DNA of 60,898 nucleotides. Source: a virus. Numbering within the stretch: position 1 is the stretch's first letter; each line of letters starts with the position of its first letter. This document shows, one piece after another, positions 39,050-49,118 of this stretch. A program made the translations under genes and the position numbers. The notes under the pieces are model-generated. The model had not been told where the DNA came from. It saw nothing but the letters and a program-made list of their open reading frames with translations, and searched no databases. The stretch covers positions 1 to 60,898 of the IMG/VR virus record IMGVR_UViG_3300047469_000079, one strand, 5' to 3'.

Positions 39050-40798
39050 TTAAGTGGAGGGTGTTGCGTTAGGGGTGAGTGCGGCTACTTGCGTCTTAAG
39101 CGCGTCGATCTCTTCGAGCGCCTGCTTTAGCGCGGCCCAGAGAATCGGCGTTGGCTTCGCGTAGTCCATGTTCTGATACTGCGGGGCAATCTGATAAACC
39201 GGGTTTCCTTCTGGGTCCGTGACCATATTGCCGTCTGCGTCGTAAGAGGGGATGGCCGACATCGCCGTCCCGTCTTTGACGCCCGTTACGGCCTCGGGCT
39301 GGACAGCCTGGTACTCGTGGGCGATGAAGCCGATATGCGGCGCGTTCGTGTCATCGGAGACGAACGTATAGCGCACGGGGCGGCCCTGACGAATCAAAGC
39401 CACGGCGTCATCACCGCTCAGCGTCACGACGTCCTGCTTGAGCCGATAGTCAGACGTAGTGCCGTATGTCGTGCTGCTGCCGTTAGTCGTAATAGACCCT
39501 ACCCCAGCGGTTCCGAAGAACCACGAAGCCAACGAAGTTGACGGGGAATCCACGCGACCGATGAAGGCACCGCCCGATGATTGGTAAGAAGCGTAGCCGC
39601 TGACCCCCCAGACCGTCGTTGCGTCGTTGCGCGTTGAGAGGGCAGATGCGGCCCACGGAGTGCCCTTGATGGAGACTGCACCAGTGAACGCAGCAGTTGA
39701 CAATTGAGCGTAGATAGCGGGGTTCAGGTTGCCCGAGTCCCACGCTAGGTTTGCGCCAAAGAGCGGACGCTGACTAAAAGTTGCCTGGCCGGATGAGCGC
39801 TTAATCGACAGCGGAGTGTCGGCGTACGCGCCTGCATCGGTGTACCGATCAAGCGACCAATCCGAACCAGCATTCGCGCCGGTTTCGGCGGTTGCGTTGG
39901 TGCTCATAATCCAACGATTGAGACCCGCCGTTTGCCACGAGAACTGACGTGCATTGCCAGCAGCGGAACTGATGAGCGTGAACTGTGGAAGTGTGACCGT
40001 TCCCGTGAAAGTCGGGGACGCTTTCGGCGCACCGCCCAGAGCCGACAGCGCTGCCGCAGCCGTCGTTGAACCCGTCCCGCCGCTGGCGACTGGGAGAGGC
40101 AAGGTGATACTCGCAGCGCTCGCCGCAGCCTGAGCCGCGTAGAACTTCGCAGAGTAGTTCGTACCATCCACGGTCCCGCTCGATTGGGAGGCCCAGTTCT
40201 GAGCGTTGGCCGCGTAGGTTTGCGACGAGTCGCGTGCGGTCTGTGCAGCGGTCTGTGCCGCCTGTGCAGCATCCCGAGCAGTCGCAGCGTTCGCTGCTGC
40301 TGTCTGCGCGTCGGTCAGACGTTGACCAGCGGTCGCCGCCGAGGCAGACGCGTTCGAGGCCGACGCCCCTGCGGCAGTTGCAGAAGCGGCGGCTGCGTCC
40401 TTGAACGCGGAGGCCGATTGTGCAGCCTGCCCCGCCGACGTTGCTGAGTCCGCTGCCGCAGCCGCCGATGCTGCTGCTGCGTCCTGAGACGCAGAGACAT
40501 CATCTGGAATCGCGGTGTAGAGGGCGATCAAGTCCGTCACCTGGGTCGCCAAGGTCTTCAGATACGACGAGGTAGGCACGACCTCGTAGGCAACCTGGAA
40601 CGTCGTAGCGCCGCCGTAGGGTCGCTTCAGGGTCAATGCAGTCGCGGATACGACCTCATCGACCTCGTAGATTCCACCGTCTGTCAGGGCGATGAAAATG
40701 TCACCAGACTTTACGTTCTGGATGAAACTGGTGCCAGTCCCTATGACCGATGTGCTTCCATTGGTCACCGAGACTGTACCGGCTGAATACCATGCCAT
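39050..40798 (-). CDS. Tail fibre/spike with C-terminal S74 self-cleaving chaperone
   Basis: A 582-aa protein. N-terminal domain (MAWYSAGTVSVTNGSTSVIG), a long Ala/Ser/Gln/Thr-rich coiled region (about residues 100-220), a receptor-binding part, and a C-terminal peptidase S74 domain: TTSDYRLKQDVVTLSGDDAV, HIGFIAHEYQAVQPEAVTG and a terminal coiled coil (LKQALEEIDALKTQVAAL). S74 domains assist trimer folding and cut themselves off. Confidence 0.85.
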   Translation of the reverse strand: MAWYSAGTVSVTNGSTSVIGTGTSFIQNVKSGDIFIALTDGGIYEVDEVVSATALTLKRPYGGATTFQVAYEVVPTSSYLKTLATQVTDLIALYTAIPDDVSASQDAAAASAAAAADSATSAGQAAQSASAFKDAAAASATAAGASASNASASAATAGQRLTDAQTAAANAATARDAAQAAQTAAQTARDSSQTYAANAQNWASQSSGTVDGTNYSAKFYAAQAAASAASITLPLPVASGGTGSTTAAAALSALGGAPKASPTFTGTVTLPQFTLISSAAGNARQFSWQTAGLNRWIMSTNATAETGANAGSDWSLDRYTDAGAYADTPLSIKRSSGQATFSQRPLFGANLAWDSGNLNPAIYAQLSTAAFTGAVSIKGTPWAASALSTRNDATTVWGVSGYASYQSSGGAFIGRVDSPSTSLASWFFGTAGVGSITTNGSSTTYGTTSDYRLKQDVVTLSGDDAVALIRQGRPVRYTFVSDDTNAPHIGFIAHEYQAVQPEAVTGVKDGTAMSAIPSYDADGNMVTDPEGNPVYQIAPQYQNMDYAKPTPILWAALKQALEEIDALKTQVAALTPNATPST

Positions 40799-40801
40799 TG
40801 T

Positions 40802-41533
40802 TTAGAGAATTCCGATCATGTCGAGAACCATAAAGCGGTAATAGGTCGCCTCGCGGTAGCCCACGTAGTGGTCGCCCCGCGTGCCGTTGAAGGTGTGAAA
40901 TTCCCAGGTGATCTGATTGCCGCTGAAACTCCAGCCAGACATCGTCGTCTCACCGCCTCCGCCATCACCCGTGTTGAACAGGTAGTGCGCCGGGAACGCG
41001 CATGCGACGGCCACAGGTTTCCCGTAGTCACGGGATAGCGTTCCTGGTCCAGGCATCGAAGTGCCCGTTGCGTCGTAGCCCGCGCCTGCCAGGTACTGCC
41101 CATCGACCACGTCGATAACCCGAGCCATCGGGAAGGCGGCGTCAGCGATTAGTACACCGACGTCGTTGAACACCTGAAGACCCGCAGTCGTGGCCTGCAC
41201 GGGCACCAGGTCGAAGATGAACAACCGGATGTTGCACGCGTAGGCCGAGATGAACTGGACTTGCCATGTGAGGTCCCCGGTCTTCTGGAACTTCCACGGC
41301 GTGACCCATTGCCCACCGTCTGCCCAGAAGGCGAATAGCGGACTGGTTCCGGTGAAGTTGAAGGTGGCCTGGTAGTACGTGGCGGAGAACTGGTTCCCGA
41401 CGTTGTTGGTCACGGTGGGCAGACTAGCCTGTGTGGTCACCGTCTGATACTGCTGACTCAGGTGGTAGTTCGGGGTTAGCCCATCGATCTGTATGAGGCC
41501 CGAGTCGGTCCACGCTTGAAAGCCTGCGCCCAA
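40802..41533 (-). CDS. Tail-associated protein, 243 aa
   Basis: The TTG start at 41533 is supported by GGAGTCTTTTGA. The product is Trp/Tyr-rich and beta-rich, with FWADGGQWVTPWKFQKTGDL and LQVFNDVGVLIADAAFPMAR. The latter resembles the start of the neighbouring 100-aa protein, so both may be related tail-tip proteins. Confidence 0.6.
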   Translation of the reverse strand: MGAGFQAWTDSGLIQIDGLTPNYHLSQQYQTVTTQASLPTVTNNVGNQFSATYYQATFNFTGTSPLFAFWADGGQWVTPWKFQKTGDLTWQVQFISAYACNIRLFIFDLVPVQATTAGLQVFNDVGVLIADAAFPMARVIDVVDGQYLAGAGYDATGTSMPGPGTLSRDYGKPVAVACAFPAHYLFNTGDGGGGETTMSGWSFSGNQITWEFHTFNGTRGDHYVGYREATYYRFMVLDMIGIL

Positions 41534-41836
41534 TCAAAAGACTCCATAGATGACCCAGCCTGTAATCGGGTTCGTGAAGCTACCCGTGCCCGCGCTATAC
41601 ACCCACGAGACACCGCCGCTGTTGATCGTGAAGATAGGCGGAGGGGTCACGTTGGAGATGTGCTTGAACATGAAGTCAGGCTGGAACGAGTAAAAGGGTG
41701 TGCCGTCCGAGAGGTCCGCGCTGACGCTTCCGGCATTGCCGTTGACTTGCGCGAACCCCTTGATGCGGCCTGGGCGCGACGTGGCGTCTAGGATGAGGCG
41801 ACCGGCCCCGTCGTAGACTTCGAGACCAATCGCCAT
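41534..41836 (-). CDS. Small tail protein, 100 aa
   Basis: MAIGLEVYDGAGRLILDATS has the LxVYDxxGxLIxD opening seen in small proteins of phage tail-tip cassettes. The rest is beta-rich. Start overlaps the fibre stop (TGATG). Confidence 0.6.
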   Translation of the reverse strand: MAIGLEVYDGAGRLILDATSRPGRIKGFAQVNGNAGSVSADLSDGTPFYSFQPDFMFKHISNVTPPPIFTINSGGVSWVYSAGTGSFTNPITGWVIYGVF

Positions 41837-43911
41837 CAGAAGATACCCATACGCACGCGGAGCACGTTGTTGCTGTCATAGACCCGAAGCTGGTTCGATT
41901 CGATCTCCAGCCGCGCACCCGTTGTGGCAGTACGCAGCAGACCGATGTTCGCGGACAGCGCGGACAGGGACGGCGTCGAGATGCCCGAGGGTGTAATGAG
42001 TGTCCCGAGACCCGCTGGGTTGTACGGACGTAGACGTGTAGCCGACGCAGTTGTCTCAGCCACCATGGGGTGCGTGAGGAACATGTAGGAGCTGACGTCG
42101 GTGTTGTTCATCCCCTTGCGGACGATGAGACGCGCACCTGCCGCATTAACCGGGGCCTGTGCAATCGCACCGAGGCGCAGGTAACCCGAGAGCGCTTGGC
42201 CGCCTGCCATCTGACCCACGGTCGAGCGAGTAGCGCTGGGCGTTCCGAAACCGCTATTGGAGATGACGGCACCTGCGGAGTCTAGCCACTGAATACCCAC
42301 GTCACCGATGCAGCGGTGAATTCCGACATAGGCGGAGTATTCGTAGTAGCTGGAGGCCACGACGGCGCATGTGTCCGAGTAGAACTCCGCGACGTACACG
42401 TCGGGGGACGTCGAGGACCACGTACCGTTCGAGAGGATGTACGCAGCGTGTGCGCCCACAGGGAACCACCCCGGCAGGTCTAAGGCATATGACTGCCCCG
42501 AGCCGCCCACGTTGTCCGCGTAAAACCATCCGTCGAGGTTGACGAACTCCGAGTTCTTCAGGAGGTTCACTCCGAGGCCCACCGAGAGCAAGTCGGTCGT
42601 GATGGTCCCCGCGACCAGCTTGTCGCCGGTGATCGTGTTCGCTTTGATCGACCGTGCCTCAACCGACCCGTCCACCAGCAGCCGACCTGGGTACTTCCGG
42701 TCGCCCATCATGTTCGATGGGATGACCACGGTCGGTGAGCCATCCACCAGACCCGCCTCCAGGATTCCCTTCGGGGTATCGTTGGTGGAGCCCGGTGCGA
42801 CGAACAGCAGCTTGTCAGCCTGCATGATGATCTCGGACCCGACATAGTCATCGTTAGCCGTCGCCGCGAGTCCGATGCCTGCCATGACTGGCTTGCCGTC
42901 TGCACGTTGCACCACTGCCTTCAGGGAATACTGCGCCGAGAGTCCGGTCACCTTCCCGTTCGTGGTGTCGATCTTGGTCTGCATGTCTTGAACGACTTGC
43001 GCCAAGTTGTCATCGATCTGGGTCTGGAGCGTAGTGATCTGTTCGGCCAGTGCCCCGTCCGCAGCCGCGCGTACGGTCTGCTCCGTCTGGATCAGCGCCT
43101 TGACGTTGTTGTTGACGTCGGCTTCGAGCGTCGTGATCTGCTGTGCGAGCGCCGAGTCCTTCTTCACCGAGGCGATGGCCGCCTGGATGATCGACGCGGA
43201 CAGGTCTTCCTCGTCGCTGTTGCCCAGGTCGAGGTTGTCGATCTTGGCTTCGAGCGAGTCGGTCTTGCTTGCGAGAACTGCCTGACCCGACTGGAGCAGG
43301 TTGATGTCCGAGTGAAACGATGCGGACATGTTGTCTTGCTCGACCGTCAGCGCATCGAGTCGCTGGGTAAGCTGGGAGTTCGCAGCGTCGCGGTCTGTGA
43401 TCTCCTGGTTGATCTGGTCTTGCAGGGCCTTCGCCCCGTTCTCCACGGCGGTCACTTTTGCAGAGAGGCCATCGAGAGTCTGGAGGCCAGCTTGCAGGAT
43501 GCCTTGGGTTTCGGCCAGGGAGTCGAGCGCACCCGAGATGGTCTCGATCTCGTTGGACAGCAGTTGGATCACTGTGCCCACTGAGCCCGCGATGCCGCCC
43601 GAGCGCTCTTGAATCAGGAACAACACCTGGAGCCGCGCACGGTTCAGGTCGTCTGCCGTCAGGTTGGCCGCGTCCTTGAACGCGGCGAACTCAACGATGT
43701 CGGGCGTGGCCCGTTGAATCTTGAGAGGCAGACCTTCTGCGAGAGGGTTCCCGAAGAGGTCTACGATCTTGAGTGTATGGTCGTCAACGAAAGTGAACGC
43801 GCGTGCAGCCTCGTTCACCGTGACGAAAATGTGCGACCTATCCAGGTAAGGAAAGTCGAACGACCAGACGGTCTGAACTCCGTCCGTCTGGTAGGTCTGC
43901 GGAAACGGCAT
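41836..43911 (-). CDS. Tail fibre protein with T7 gp17-like N-terminus
   Basis: A 691-aa protein. The first 150 residues match the T7 fibre virion-anchoring domain (YQTDGVQTVWSFDFPYLDRS, HIFVTVNEAARAF, NLTADDLNRARLQVLFLIQE). Then comes a long coiled coil (about residues 150-320) and a C-terminal half with DGKPVMAGIGLAA and GDKLVAGTITTDLLSVGLGV, recalling siphophage tip/fibre proteins. A chimaera of podoviral anchor and other fibre parts. Start overlaps the gp16-like stop. Confidence 0.85.
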   Translation of the reverse strand: MPFPQTYQTDGVQTVWSFDFPYLDRSHIFVTVNEAARAFTFVDDHTLKIVDLFGNPLAEGLPLKIQRATPDIVEFAAFKDAANLTADDLNRARLQVLFLIQERSGGIAGSVGTVIQLLSNEIETISGALDSLAETQGILQAGLQTLDGLSAKVTAVENGAKALQDQINQEITDRDAANSQLTQRLDALTVEQDNMSASFHSDINLLQSGQAVLASKTDSLEAKIDNLDLGNSDEEDLSASIIQAAIASVKKDSALAQQITTLEADVNNNVKALIQTEQTVRAAADGALAEQITTLQTQIDDNLAQVVQDMQTKIDTTNGKVTGLSAQYSLKAVVQRADGKPVMAGIGLAATANDDYVGSEIIMQADKLLFVAPGSTNDTPKGILEAGLVDGSPTVVIPSNMMGDRKYPGRLLVDGSVEARSIKANTITGDKLVAGTITTDLLSVGLGVNLLKNSEFVNLDGWFYADNVGGSGQSYALDLPGWFPVGAHAAYILSNGTWSSTSPDVYVAEFYSDTCAVVASSYYEYSAYVGIHRCIGDVGIQWLDSAGAVISNSGFGTPSATRSTVGQMAGGQALSGYLRLGAIAQAPVNAAGARLIVRKGMNNTDVSSYMFLTHPMVAETTASATRLRPYNPAGLGTLITPSGISTPSLSALSANIGLLRTATTGARLEIESNQLRVYDSNNVLRVRMGIF

Positions 43912-46900
43912 TACTCAGGGAATAGCAATCGTGAGAGTCCGAAGTATTGGTTGAGGGGGATGAGTTGCTTGGCCTTCGACGCGACCTTATCGGTATCGCC
44001 TTGAACCGCCGAGGACACCAGAGAACCACCCGTGTTCAGGGTGCCGCTCCATGCTCCCAGCAAGTTCTCGTACCACGCATTCGCTGCGAACTTCGAGCCC
44101 TGACCACCAAGCGTGAAGCCGAACTGCTGCTTCAGTTGAGGGTCGAGAAGTTTCACGCCAGAGTCCATGTACGCACCGTAGGCTCCTTGGAGTCCCGAGC
44201 GTTGCAGGATGTTGTACGCGAACTCGGTGGGACGATTCTCGAACTGGTCGATAGGGTCCTCACCCTTGAGGTACGACTTCAGGGCGTTGATTGCTACGCC
44301 CGTAGCGAGCGCCCAGCCCACAGCCATAGCGAACCGTGTGTGGTCCCCAGTTACTGCGCCGTACTGAACACCCGCGCGAACGAAGTGATTTGAGAAGGCG
44401 AACGCCATCGTCTGGAACTGGAGGAACAGCTTACCCACCGCGCCGTCCATCATGAGCGGAGTGTGAGCGTAGCCGCCAGTCAGGGAGGCGCGACGCTGCG
44501 TCTTGATGAGCGCAGTTTCCAGCGTGGTGCGCAGATTCAGCGCGTCCCTGCCGGTGCCCCACTTACCCATGTTCGGGTAGAACAAGCCGTTGCCTGCCGT
44601 CTCGCCGTGCTCAGCGAACAGCTTGGCGAGCCCGTTGGCCTCAGTGCGTCCGATGCCCAGCGCGGTGAGTTGCGCCTGCTGGCCCTTCGAGAGCGCATCG
44701 AAACCCTGGCCCACCCACTGCCGAATCTTCGCCATCTGGAAGACGCCCGCCGTGCGCCGGATATTGTCCGACCACGAAGAGAGTCCCGTGAGCTTGGAGA
44801 CCGCAGTGATGCCTTGCTGCATGCCGACTTCGAGCGCGGTCGTTGCCTTCCGCGTGAATCCAGTACCGAACCCGACGTACTCTCGACCAGCACCGCGACC
44901 TAGATGACGCTCGGACATGTTGCCCACCAGCCCATGCTCGAAGGAGCCCATGAGCATAGCGAGTTCCTTTGCGCCCTCTGAGCCCTTGGCGACGTCCTTG
45001 AGGATCGCAGCGAACTGACGGGTGCCAGTGCCGGTCAATGCCTTCAGGGCCGAGCCAGGAGCCGCGAACGCAGCGGTTGCCAAGTCGTTGATAGCCGACA
45101 TCACGAACCCACCGACGAAGCGGAGAGTCGAGGCGTCGCGCACGCGGTCGAGGAAGTAGGTCACAGGATCGTCCCCGCGAGGCTCGTATACACCGAGGAC
45201 TCGGTTCTTCAAACCTTCCAGGTCCTTCTGCACCATCGCCTTCTCTTGCTGCGCTGCCACCTTGGCCTTGCCGTCGAGCCCGCCGATCTTCCGGTCGTAC
45301 GAGTCGAGCACTGTTTCCATACGCTTGTTGAACGGCCCACCCAGGGCTTCGTGGAGCGCGATGCGCCCGCCGAGGTCCTTGTGATACGCCTCCATCAAGT
45401 CAGCCACGTTGGACTTCAGGAAGCCCTTGTCCACCATCCGTTGATACTGCTCATCGGAGTAGGTGATCTTGCGCTCCTTCACGCGTCCCGAGTCGGGCAG
45501 TTCGTCCAGCAGGAGACCGCTTGGTGCCTTGTCGATCCCGGCGAAGTGATTCGCCATCTCATCGACGGCCTTCTGGACCGGGTGCGTCTCGTGCGCCAGG
45601 CGTCGCTGGTCGCGAAGGGACTTCTTCAGAGCATGAGCGGACTTGTTGGACTCAGCCTCGGCTTCAGTCGCGGCCATCCCCAGTTGCTTGCGCAACTCGA
45701 ATGCGTCCCGACGTGCAGCCGTTGCTTCCTCCAGCTTCTCCTTCAGATGGCTAGCGGCATCAATGTGCCCGTCCATCTCGTGCTCCAGCCCAGGCTTCAG
45801 CAGGGCTTCCTTCTCGTCGTCCATGATCTTCTTCACTTCAGCCGCCGCTGCGTCGTGCCATCGCTGGCTGTTCGCGTAGTCCTTGGCGACTGAGTCGAAG
45901 TCGGCGTTCGCGCGTCGCAGGGACTCTTGCGCCTCCCGGCGTTCTTCCATGGCCTCGCGGATAGTGGCCTTCGCCTCGTTGATCTCAGCCTGCGTCGCCT
46001 TGCGCTGCGTGTTGAGCGCATTGCGTTGCTGACGGAGCGGAGTCTGAGCACGGGCACGCTCGGTGCCACCCAGGTTCTCGGAGACGTCCTTCAGTTCTCC
46101 GAGGACATCAGCCTTCTCCGCACGGGTAGCCGCCTGCTGGCCCTTCAGGTCCTCCACCTTGCCCTTGAGGGACTCGGTGAGGCTCTGAGCTTCAGACGTT
46201 GCAGCGAGACGCTCACGCGCCTTCTGGACGGCTGCACCAGCCTCATCGACACGCATGCCCTGTTCTTGCAGGGTGTTCACGATGTCGGTGTATGCCGACT
46301 CGTCGCCGCCCAGCTTGTCCAGTGCAATGCTTACCTTGGCGTCTGCCTTCTGCGCCGCGTAGGTAGCCGAGGCCACCTTGCGCAGCACGGCGTTCCGTTC
46401 GAGGCTCCGACCGCGCGTCTGCATCTCATCGAGCTTCGCACGCTTCCACTCGCGCTCTGCACCAGCGTGAAGTTGCAGGATGTCCGCAGCGTCGTGCTGT
46501 GCGCCCGCTTGCCGACGCGTGGCCTCATCGACCCGCGCCTGGAGCATCGAGTTGGTCCAGTCGTTCTCTTCGCCGCGCCATGCCCGCAGGACGTCGTTCA
46601 GTTCCGTGGGCGTGGCCTTCTCCTTCATCTCGTCCCAGGACGCGTACTGCGGCCCTTCGACGCCTTCAGGTAGCGGGGCTGCGTTGGGGTCCTTGATGTG
46701 ACCTTCCTCGCGTAGCCACCACTCGGTCGGGTTCGAGCCGAACACTTCGTGCAGGTCGTTCTTGAACTCCTGCATGTTCCGCGCGATCTGGGCACGGTCA
46801 TAGACTTGGGGAGCGCCGTAGCGCCCTTCGCCCTTCGCGTCGGGTTCGATTGCACCCACCTTGACGCCCCGGTCCCACAGAGCCTCCATGGAGTCGTGGG

Positions 46901-48347
46901 CCGTCTTCTCTGCCTTGTAGACCAGCGGGTGAACCACCTTGGCCTGAGCCTCGGTGAGTCCCGAGTCCCGCAGGGCCTTCATGACGTTCTCGGAGATTTG
47001 AGCGCTGGGCGTGGCCGTGTTCGAGCCGCGCATGATCGTGAAGACTGCCTGGTTGAACGCATCACGCGGCAGCGTGTTTCTATCGACCGCGCCTTGGGAC
47101 GCAGAGGTCAGCTTGTCCTTCACGTTCGTCTCGAACGCGGACTGACCGAGCGCTTGGTTCGCTTCGTTCCAGACGTTATCGATCTGGCCCATGTCGAACT
47201 TGAACTTCTGTCCGTTCAGCAGCGCGAGGTCTTCCGCCGAGGGGCCGTGAGACACACCCTCCAGGTTGGCCTTGGTCAGCATGCCGCCCGTATCAGCCAG
47301 GCCCAGGAACAATTCGCGGGCCTCGGGGATCGAGTAGTTGCTGAAGCGCTGCATAGGCGTCGCACCCATGAACGTCGTTGTCTTGTCGAGTGCCCGTGCG
47401 AGCCGGCCGCCTTGGGCCAGTTCAGTACCAGCCTCGAAGTCGGACGCTGCATTCGCATCAGCGCGAGCCGCACCGACAGAGTCAGCCGTGCCGAACGTGG
47501 GCTCCTTGCGACCGTAGGGGTCGAGCGTGAAGCCTTCCTCGGGCGTCTGACCCAGTTGCATCTCGACCACCGGCTGCGGCTTGTCCACGTTATCGGGATG
47601 CAGCGGGTTGTCGGGGTGCGTTGGGTTGAGAACACTGTCAGGCTTCGCGTGCTTGAAGATGCCGCCCACGACACCGCCGAGCGAAGCAGCGATGCCGATG
47701 TTCATGAAGAGGTCTTTGGGGTCTGCGTCTCGCGTGGAGTCCGTGAGTTGCAGTGCGCCTTCCTGTGCCGCCGCGTCGAGCGCGAAGACACCAGCGCTCT
47801 TGAGGACGCTACCGACAGTCGAGGCCGCCTTGATACCACCGAGCGCTACGCCACCAAAGGAGGCAGCAGACGTCAGGTCGAACATCGAGGCACCCATGCC
47901 GAGCAAATGGCCCCAGATGTCTCCCCGCGCGGCCATTTGGTGGTCGGCCAGGTTTAGTCGCTGACCGTCAAGGTACTTGCGAAGTCCACCCTCGGATTGA
48001 ATCGTATTTATTCTGGACTCCGACAGTACATAGGGGAGAATGTCCTGGTACTGCGATTCGTTTTTCTTGAGATAGGTCCAAGGGTTGAAGGAAGGGTCCC
48101 TCGGCTCGGAAATGTCGGTGTGTGTGAGTTCCCGATAGCCCTGCCCGATACGGGTATTCACGCGCCATTCAGCGGCGGCCACTTCGATAGCATTGGGCCT
48201 GCCGAGGTCAGCGACTTCGGTGTCCTGCTTGACGTGGATGCCGACGTCGTTCGGCTGGGCGTCCATGCCGACACCAGGGACGGCGTCGATGACGGGTGCT
48301 GGGGTCGTATTGTCTGAAACGGACGGGGAGAGTGGATTGGTAGTCAT
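43911..48347 (-). CDS. Gp16-like internal virion (DNA ejection) protein, complete copy
   Basis: A 1478-aa protein with no recognisable transglycosylase domain at its N-terminus. The middle (about residues 600-920) is a long charged coiled coil; several hydrophobic helices occur in the N-terminal (ASFGGVALGGIKAA) and C-terminal thirds. Size and place (before the fibre gene) match T7 gp16. As drawn, its 5' part joins unit B (promoter at 48509) while its 3' part joins the fibre gene of unit A. A second copy of both ends is at the window edges. Confidence 0.7.
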   Translation of the reverse strand: MTTNPLSPSVSDNTTPAPVIDAVPGVGMDAQPNDVGIHVKQDTEVADLGRPNAIEVAAAEWRVNTRIGQGYRELTHTDISEPRDPSFNPWTYLKKNESQYQDILPYVLSESRINTIQSEGGLRKYLDGQRLNLADHQMAARGDIWGHLLGMGASMFDLTSAASFGGVALGGIKAASTVGSVLKSAGVFALDAAAQEGALQLTDSTRDADPKDLFMNIGIAASLGGVVGGIFKHAKPDSVLNPTHPDNPLHPDNVDKPQPVVEMQLGQTPEEGFTLDPYGRKEPTFGTADSVGAARADANAASDFEAGTELAQGGRLARALDKTTTFMGATPMQRFSNYSIPEARELFLGLADTGGMLTKANLEGVSHGPSAEDLALLNGQKFKFDMGQIDNVWNEANQALGQSAFETNVKDKLTSASQGAVDRNTLPRDAFNQAVFTIMRGSNTATPSAQISENVMKALRDSGLTEAQAKVVHPLVYKAEKTAHDSMEALWDRGVKVGAIEPDAKGEGRYGAPQVYDRAQIARNMQEFKNDLHEVFGSNPTEWWLREEGHIKDPNAAPLPEGVEGPQYASWDEMKEKATPTELNDVLRAWRGEENDWTNSMLQARVDEATRRQAGAQHDAADILQLHAGAEREWKRAKLDEMQTRGRSLERNAVLRKVASATYAAQKADAKVSIALDKLGGDESAYTDIVNTLQEQGMRVDEAGAAVQKARERLAATSEAQSLTESLKGKVEDLKGQQAATRAEKADVLGELKDVSENLGGTERARAQTPLRQQRNALNTQRKATQAEINEAKATIREAMEERREAQESLRRANADFDSVAKDYANSQRWHDAAAAEVKKIMDDEKEALLKPGLEHEMDGHIDAASHLKEKLEEATAARRDAFELRKQLGMAATEAEAESNKSAHALKKSLRDQRRLAHETHPVQKAVDEMANHFAGIDKAPSGLLLDELPDSGRVKERKITYSDEQYQRMVDKGFLKSNVADLMEAYHKDLGGRIALHEALGGPFNKRMETVLDSYDRKIGGLDGKAKVAAQQEKAMVQKDLEGLKNRVLGVYEPRGDDPVTYFLDRVRDASTLRFVGGFVMSAINDLATAAFAAPGSALKALTGTGTRQFAAILKDVAKGSEGAKELAMLMGSFEHGLVGNMSERHLGRGAGREYVGFGTGFTRKATTALEVGMQQGITAVSKLTGLSSWSDNIRRTAGVFQMAKIRQWVGQGFDALSKGQQAQLTALGIGRTEANGLAKLFAEHGETAGNGLFYPNMGKWGTGRDALNLRTTLETALIKTQRRASLTGGYAHTPLMMDGAVGKLFLQFQTMAFAFSNHFVRAGVQYGAVTGDHTRFAMAVGWALATGVAINALKSYLKGEDPIDQFENRPTEFAYNILQRSGLQGAYGAYMDSGVKLLDPQLKQQFGFTLGGQGSKFAANAWYENLLGAWSGTLNTGGSLVSSAVQGDTDKVASKAKQLIPLNQYFGLSRLLFPE

Positions 48348-48502
48348 GTCGTCGTGTGCTGTTGAAATGCGGACGCCTGACGCTCTAAGAATAGTCCCCC
48401 CACAAAAAACGGGTCACCTGAATAAACAGGGACCCGCTATGAAGGACACAGACCACGAACGACAGACCGAAGAGGCCCCAAGCGACCGACTGCTGTATAG
48501 GG

Positions 48503-48528
48503 TCCTCTACCCTATGCGGAGTTACTCG
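48503..48528 (-). promoter_or_regulatory. Phage RNA polymerase promoter upstream of the unit B gp16-like gene
   Basis: The minus strand reads GAGTAACTCCGCATAGGGTA then GAGGACCCTATA. Aligned on GGG, TAACTCCGCATAGGG matches T7 CGACTCACTATAGGG in 11 of 15 positions including ACTC and ATAGGG. The GAG TAA is the end of the upstream gene. The transcript starts with a GGGT/ACCC hairpin. This is the best-formed member of the family. Confidence 0.72.
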
Positions 48529-49118
48529 TCCCCCCGTCGCTTATTGAATTCGCGGAGCTTCTCCAAACGCTCCCAGGGACTCAGGGACTCATCTCGCAGC
48601 AAGGCGGCCTGACTATCACCGCTCGGCGGTGCATCTTCGACACCTCGCTCGCCATCGCGTCGAGCGACGCTTCGCGCCAGCTTCTGGCGGTACCAATCCT
48701 GAATTTTTCGTTGCACCCAAGTTGGTCCTTCGCGTCGCGGGGCGCTCGCGCGGAATGCACGGATGTTCAGGTTGCGCTCGCGGGCTTCCTTGGCGCGGGT
48801 CTTCTGAGCGTGGCGATGCTTGACGGCGTCCGCTGCGGTCATCTGGAAGTGCTGGAGACAGTAGGCGTCGCTCGCGAGGTCGCTTCGCTTCACATAGCCG
48901 CGTCGATTGGCGTCCCGTGACTTCCTTGGATTCCGTGCGCGGGCTTCGCGGGCCTTCCGCTGGAAACAGTCCCTGCAATCGAGCGAATAGGCGGATTGCG
49001 TCCACAGTGGGTATTTCACATTGCGGTAGAAGGCGGACACGGGTCTCTCCGCGCGGCATGTGCGACATACGAGTGTCGCCGGGGGCTTCCAGCCCTTCGG
49101 AATTCTGGTCAACATTTC
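48522..49118 (-). CDS. Zinc-binding basic protein of unit B
   Basis: A 198-aa protein from ATG 49118 (MLTRIPKGWKPPATLVCRTC). Cys pairs VCRTC and CRDC, then a strongly basic chain (KAREARARNPRKSRDANRRG). A likely nucleic-acid binder. The 103-aa product of 59260..59571 has a similar Cys motif. Its stop codon is part of the promoter at 48503..48528. Confidence 0.6.
   Translation of the reverse strand, partial: EMLTRIPKGWKPPATLVCRTCRAERPVSAFYRNVKYPLWTQSAYSLDCRDCFQRKAREARARNPRKSRDANRRGYVKRSDLASDAYCLQHFQMTAADAVKHRHAQKTRAKEARERNLNIRAFRASAPRREGPTWVQRKIQDWYRQKLARSVARRDGERGVEDAPPSGDSQAALLRDESLSPWERLEKLREFNKRRGDE

Noticed and set aside
48522-48528. GAG TAA at gene ends as mere coincidence of a common Glu-stop ending
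   Set aside because: The identity extends through about 13 further bases after the stop in four unrelated genes, so the match is to the promoter motif and not only to the codons.
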